Shown here one piece after another: positions 21,904-24,392 of a stretch of DNA of 24,392 nt. Position 1 is the stretch's first letter. Every line of letters begins with the position of its first letter. Below the pieces are notes generated by a model. That model saw only the letters and a program-made list of their open reading frames with translations, was not told the origin of the DNA and made no database searches. The stretch comes from an uncultured Faecalibacterium sp. GTDB taxonomy: Bacteria; Bacillota; Clostridia; Oscillospirales; Ruminococcaceae. The position numbers and the translations under genes are program-made. The DNA is taken from positions 1-24,392 of the forward strand of contig CAKSZF010000016.1 in NCBI GenBank assembly GCA_934525405.1, written 5' to 3'.

Positions 21904-23252
21904 CCCAGCACCAGCGTCCCGGCGGCAGAGTGCGCCGTGCCGGTCAGGTCGTAGTCGCTCAGCAGGGAACAGCGCACCCCGTACTGCCGGGCAGCAGCCC
22001 GCAGGGCGGCGTCCGGCGGCGGGTCTTTCAGCTGTGCCAGCAGGTGCAGGCCGGTGTGCAGCCCCGCAAGGGTCAGCGCCTCCGGCGCAAAGGAGGTGCG
22101 CAGCGCCGCCACCAGCGCATCCCGCCGGGCCTTGTAGGCGGTGCGCTCCCGCGCTAAGTGCCGGGTAAAATAGCCCCCGGTGATAAAGCGCGCCAGCGTC
22201 TGCTGCTCAAACCGCCCCACCGTGCCGGAGTACAGCCGGTACTTGGCCTGCCATGCGCCCAGCAGCTGCCGGGGCAGCACCATGTAGGCGATGCGGATGC
22301 CCGGGGCAAGGCTGCGGGAGCAGGTGGACAGGTACACCACCGGGCCGTCTGCGCCCGCCATGCCCTGCAAGCTGGGCAGCGGGCGGGTGTCGAAGCGGAA
22401 CTCCGAGTCGTAGTCGTCCTCTATGATGTACCGCCGCCCCGGGGCGCGGGCTGCCCAGTGCAGCAGCTCTGCCCGGCGTCCGGCGGGCATGGTGACCCCG
22501 GTGGGGAACTGGTGGCTGGGGGTGACGTAGCACACCGCTGCATCGCTGGCAGAAAGAGCCGTCAGCGACAGGCCGTCCGCGTCCACCGGCAGGCAGCGGC
22601 AGGGCACGCCGTTGTTTTCCAGCACCTGCCGGGCGCGGGGGTAGCCGGGAGTCTCTACGGCGGCAGGGCCGGGCAGCAGCGGTGCCAGCAGCCCCAGCAG
22701 ATATTCCAGCCCTGCGCCCACCACCAGCTGCTCCGGGTCGCACTGCACGCCCCGGTACTCGGCCAGATACCCTGCCAGCGCCTGCCGCAGGGCGGCATCG
22801 CCCCGGGCATCCCCGGGGGTGAGCAGTTCCGGCGCGGAGTACAGCAGCTCCTTTTGCAGCCGCGCCCATGTGCGGAAGGGGAACAGCCCCGGGTCCACGC
22901 CCCGGGTGGATAAATCGAACTGTACCGGCGGGGCGGTGTCGGTGGATGGCGCTGCCGCCGGCGCGGGATGGGCGGCGGACGGCTGCACCCCCTGCGGCAG
23001 GGCCAGATACTCCTGCACCGTGAAGCCGCTGCGCTCCCGGGCGGTCAGGTAGCCCTCGGCTGCCAGCATCTGGTAGGCGGTGTCCACCGTGTTCACCGAG
23101 ACCGACAGCTCTGCCGCCAGCCGCCGCTTGCCGGGCATCCGGGTGCCCGCCGTCAGGGTGCCCGCCCGCATCTCGGCGGCAAGGCTGCGGTAGAGCTGCT
23201 CGTACAGCGGCACCGCCGAAGCCGGGTCCAGTGCCGTGGTCAGATGTACCAT
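21810..23252 (-). CDS. MocR/GntR-type regulator with aminotransferase-like domain, PLP lysine replaced
   Basis: 480 residues. The N-terminal winged helix (about 10-80) has V-P-L-Y-E-Q-L-Y, G-T-R-M-P-G-K-R-R-L-A and S-V-N-T-V-D-T-A-Y-Q-M-L; a Pro/Ala linker (about 85-110) leads to a fold-type I aminotransferase domain (about 112-480). The domain keeps T-P-S-H-Q-F-P-T-G, the pyridine-nitrogen aspartate in E-D-D-Y-D-S-E-F-R-F and R-I-A-Y-M-V-L-P, but where MocR proteins have G-T-F-S-K, this one has S-T-C-S-R313, encoded by an unambiguous CGC. PLP could therefore not form the usual Schiff base. MocR proteins such as PdxR and GabR sense PLP or amino acids. GGAGGGAC precedes the ATG. It is divergent from the ECF S-component gene, a likely target. 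Confidence 0.92.
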   Translation of the reverse strand: MVHLTTALDPASAVPLYEQLYRSLAAEMRAGTLTAGTRMPGKRRLAAELSVSVNTVDTAYQMLAAEGYLTARERSGFTVQEYLALPQGVQPSAAHPAPAAAPSTDTAPPVQFDLSTRGVDPGLFPFRTWARLQKELLYSAPELLTPGDARGDAALRQALAGYLAEYRGVQCDPEQLVVGAGLEYLLGLLAPLLPGPAAVETPGYPRARQVLENNGVPCRCLPVDADGLSLTALSASDAAVCYVTPSHQFPTGVTMPAGRRAELLHWAARAPGRRYIIEDDYDSEFRFDTRPLPSLQGMAGADGPVVYLSTCSRSLAPGIRIAYMVLPRQLLGAWQAKYRLYSGTVGRFEQQTLARFITGGYFTRHLARERTAYKARRDALVAALRTSFAPEALTLAGLHTGLHLLAQLKDPPPDAALRAAARQYGVRCSLLSDYDLTGTAHSAAGTLVLGYGSLPDADCAAAGERLKKLCTAAREASDTV

Positions 23253-23418
23253 AGAATGTCCCTCCTATCTGGGCATTGCGTCAAACTGAACCTATAAAAA
23301 AACTTTATTCTGGGTATTTTCATGGGGTCAGTTCTGCGTATAATAGGAGCATACCCGCCGAACACCCAAATGTCAAGTAGTTTTGTGGGGTTGTCGGCGT
23401 GATTGGAGGGAAAGTATC
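23253..23418. promoter_or_regulatory. Divergent control region between the MocR and ECF S-component genes
   Basis: A TATAAT (23339-23344) with a partial -35 TTTTCA (23317-23322, 16-bp spacer) points to the S-component gene. ACTGAACC (23285-23292) and GGTCAGTT (about 23326-23333) are imperfectly inverted to each other and flank the core, a reasonable place for a regulator site. No conserved riboswitch is evident. Confidence 0.5.
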
Positions 23419-24078
23419 ATGTCTACTACTGCAATGTGGCTGCTGCTGGCAGTCGTCGTTATCCTGATCCTGTTTTTCAGTGTGCTGTACAAGCGCCGCT
23501 TTACGGTGCACGAGCTGGCGCTTACCGGCGTGATGGCTGCGCTGAGCCTTGTGGCTTACCTGTTCTTCCGCATCCCGTTCTACGGCGGCTCCTCGTTCCA
23601 TCTGGGCAACACCTTTACTGCCCTGACGGCGCTGCTGCTGGACGGCGTGTCCGGCGGTCTGGCGGGTGCCATCGGTCTGGCGCTGGCGGATATCCTTGCC
23701 GGTGACCCGGGCTACGCTATTACCACCTTCGTGCTCAAGTTCATCATCGGCATCACCTGCGGTGCCGTGGCACATAAGGTGTTCAAGCTGCGGGATCAGG
23801 ATCGTCACAGCGCCGGGTATCTGGTCAAGGTGATCGTCTCTGCGGGTTCCGGTCTGCTGCTGAACGTGTTCACCGACCCCTTCCTTGGCTACTTCCGCAA
23901 CGTGTATATCTTTGGTCAGGACTACACCGTGGCACAGGCGCTGACCAAGATCGCCGGAGGCGTCACTTTTGTGAACAGTGTGGCTTCCACCGTCTGCGCC
24001 GTGGTGCTGTATCTGGCACTGCGCCCCGCGCTGGAGCGTGCAAAGCTGCTTTCCAAGGGTGAGAATAAAGCCGCTTGA
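23419..24078 (+). CDS. ECF transporter S component, possibly for a B-vitamin
   Basis: 219 residues, about six membrane helices. The start at 23419 follows GGAGGG; an upstream in-frame ATG (23383) would add a charged leader with no ribosome site. After an unusual extra N-terminal helix (about 4-22), the typical S-component pattern appears: L-A-L-T-G-V-M-A-A-L-S-L-V-A-Y, F-H-L-G-N-T-F-T-A-L-T-A-L-L-L-D-G-V-S-G-G-L-A-G-A-I-G-L-A-L-A-D-I-L-A-G and F-V-L-K-F-I-I-G. S components bind one vitamin or metal and use a shared EcfAAT energising module, which is not in the window. A divergent MocR regulator suggests vitamin B6 or an amine-related substrate, as inference only. Confidence 0.9.
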   Translation: MSTTAMWLLLAVVVILILFFSVLYKRRFTVHELALTGVMAALSLVAYLFFRIPFYGGSSFHLGNTFTALTALLLDGVSGGLAGAIGLALADILAGDPGYAITTFVLKFIIGITCGAVAHKVFKLRDQDRHSAGYLVKVIVSAGSGLLLNVFTDPFLGYFRNVYIFGQDYTVAQALTKIAGGVTFVNSVASTVCAVVLYLALRPALERAKLLSKGENKAA

Positions 24079-24092
24079 CCGGCTTTAACATT

Positions 24093-24140
24093 AAAAAAGG
24101 GACTCTGAAATGCCTGTTGGCGTTTCAGGGTCCCTTTTTT
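24093..24140. terminator. Bidirectional intrinsic terminator
   Basis: A 22-bp stem (24093-24114 with 24119-24140, two G-T wobbles) and a 4-base TGTT loop, flanked by A and T runs. It lies 14 bases after the S-component stop and immediately before the end of the convergent flavoprotein gene. Confidence 0.95.
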
Positions 24141-24141
24141 A

Positions 24142-24392
24142 TTACCGTTTGCTGCTGCGGGTATGCTTTGCCGCGTCCCGCCCGGCGGCAAGGCCGCTGC
24201 CGAACGCCCAGTGCAGGTTGAAGCCGCCGCAGCTTCCGGCGCAGTCCAACGTTTCCCCCACGAAGTACAGCCCCGGACAGCCCTTGAACTGGAAGGTCGG
24301 TTCCACCTCGGTCAAGGCAAGCCCGCCGCCGGTGGTCTGCGCCTGCCGCCAGCCGCAGGGGGTAAGCCCCTCGAACCGCCAGTGCTTGGCGG
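24142..24392 (-). CDS. BaiN/HI0933-type FAD-dependent oxidoreductase (5' part outside window)
   Basis: 83 C-terminal codons ending in TAA at 24142-24144; the rest lies beyond the right edge. The segment A-Q-T-T-G-G-G-L-A-L-T-E-V, then G-L-Y-F-V-G-E-T-L-D-C-A-G-S-C-G-G-F-N-L and W-A-F-G-S-G-L-A-A-G is the FAD-binding C-terminal signature of the HI0933/YhiN/BaiN family. BaiN of Clostridium scindens acts in bile acid 7-dehydroxylation, but most family members have no known substrate, so no bile-acid role is claimed. The tail ends in a basic H-T-R-S-S-K-R. Confidence 0.9.
   Translation of the reverse strand, partial: AKHWRFEGLTPCGWRQAQTTGGGLALTEVEPTFQFKGCPGLYFVGETLDCAGSCGGFNLHWAFGSGLAAGRDAAKHTRSSKR

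Noticed and set aside
24142..24392. A bile-acid 7-dehydroxylation role for the BaiN-like fragment
   Set aside because: Only the C-terminal 83 codons are visible and no other bai gene is present; the family is broad and mostly uncharacterised.
1..24392. CRISPR arrays, tRNA/rRNA genes, transposases, phage genes or toxin-antitoxin pairs
   Set aside because: No regularly spaced repeats, cloverleaf sequences, DDE or integrase motifs, or paired small toxin-like genes were seen on either strand.

Overview
The window reads as a chromosomal segment of a GC-rich, low-oxygen gut Firmicute of the Oscillospiraceae/Ruminococcaceae type, most like Faecalibacterium or a close relative. This is an inference from overall gene content, from Firmicutes-style signals (strong GGAGG ribosome binding sites, an ECF transporter S component, a MocR regulator), from alanine-rich GC-rich coding, and from an intergenic inverted-repeat element of a kind common in such genomes. 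No rRNA, tRNA, CRISPR array, phage gene or transposase is visible.

Layout. (1) 1-1638: the 5' part of an NhaC-family antiporter gene (minus), a conserved-looking 51-codon gene (plus) and a FlK-type hotdog thioesterase (minus). (2) 1861-4723: a zinc/cadmium resistance operon on the plus strand: a SmtB-like repressor with its promoter and operator, a free-standing HMA metallochaperone, a helically spaced array of DnaA-box-like sequences, and a P1B ATPase, closed by a perfect two-way terminator. (3) 4738-6566: ychF followed by the MTA/SAH nucleosidase gene on the minus strand. (4) 6911-9138: an OmpR-type response regulator and its histidine kinase, overlapping by one base, followed by a terminator and a MITE-like 155-bp inverted-repeat element. 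(5) 9564-17807: a tightly packed plus-strand block: rpe, three Rnf/Nqr-like membrane proteins in the order D-E-A, a membrane-anchored protein resembling DUF4015, a DUF1015 protein, a DEAD-box helicase with a long basic tail, and rlmA; a two-way terminator closes it. (6) 17866-20906: a MATE exporter, an alanine/glycine:cation symporter and a 39-residue acidic protein, all minus. (7) 20980-24078: a degenerate LytR-CpsA-Psr-like protein (plus) whose 3' end overlaps a MocR regulator (minus) by 94 bp; the MocR gene is divergent from an ECF S-component gene. (8) 24142-24392: the 3' end of a BaiN/HI0933-type flavoprotein gene.

The most unusual part is the D-E-A trio at 10227-12579. The proteins align convincingly with RnfD, RnfE and RnfA along their length, and their order is that of a canonical rnfCDGEAB operon with C, G and B removed. 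Yet all four membrane cysteines that ligate the intramembrane 2Fe-2S cluster in RnfA/RnfE are replaced (A36 and P133 in the E-like protein, S33 and S124 in the A-like protein), and the S/T-G-A-T flavinylation motif of RnfD cannot be found. This looks like an Rnf-type membrane core that has lost its redox chemistry and may have been repurposed, with a membrane-anchored DUF4015-like protein as a possible partner. A second departure from a family rule is the MocR protein, which has arginine where the PLP-binding lysine should be.
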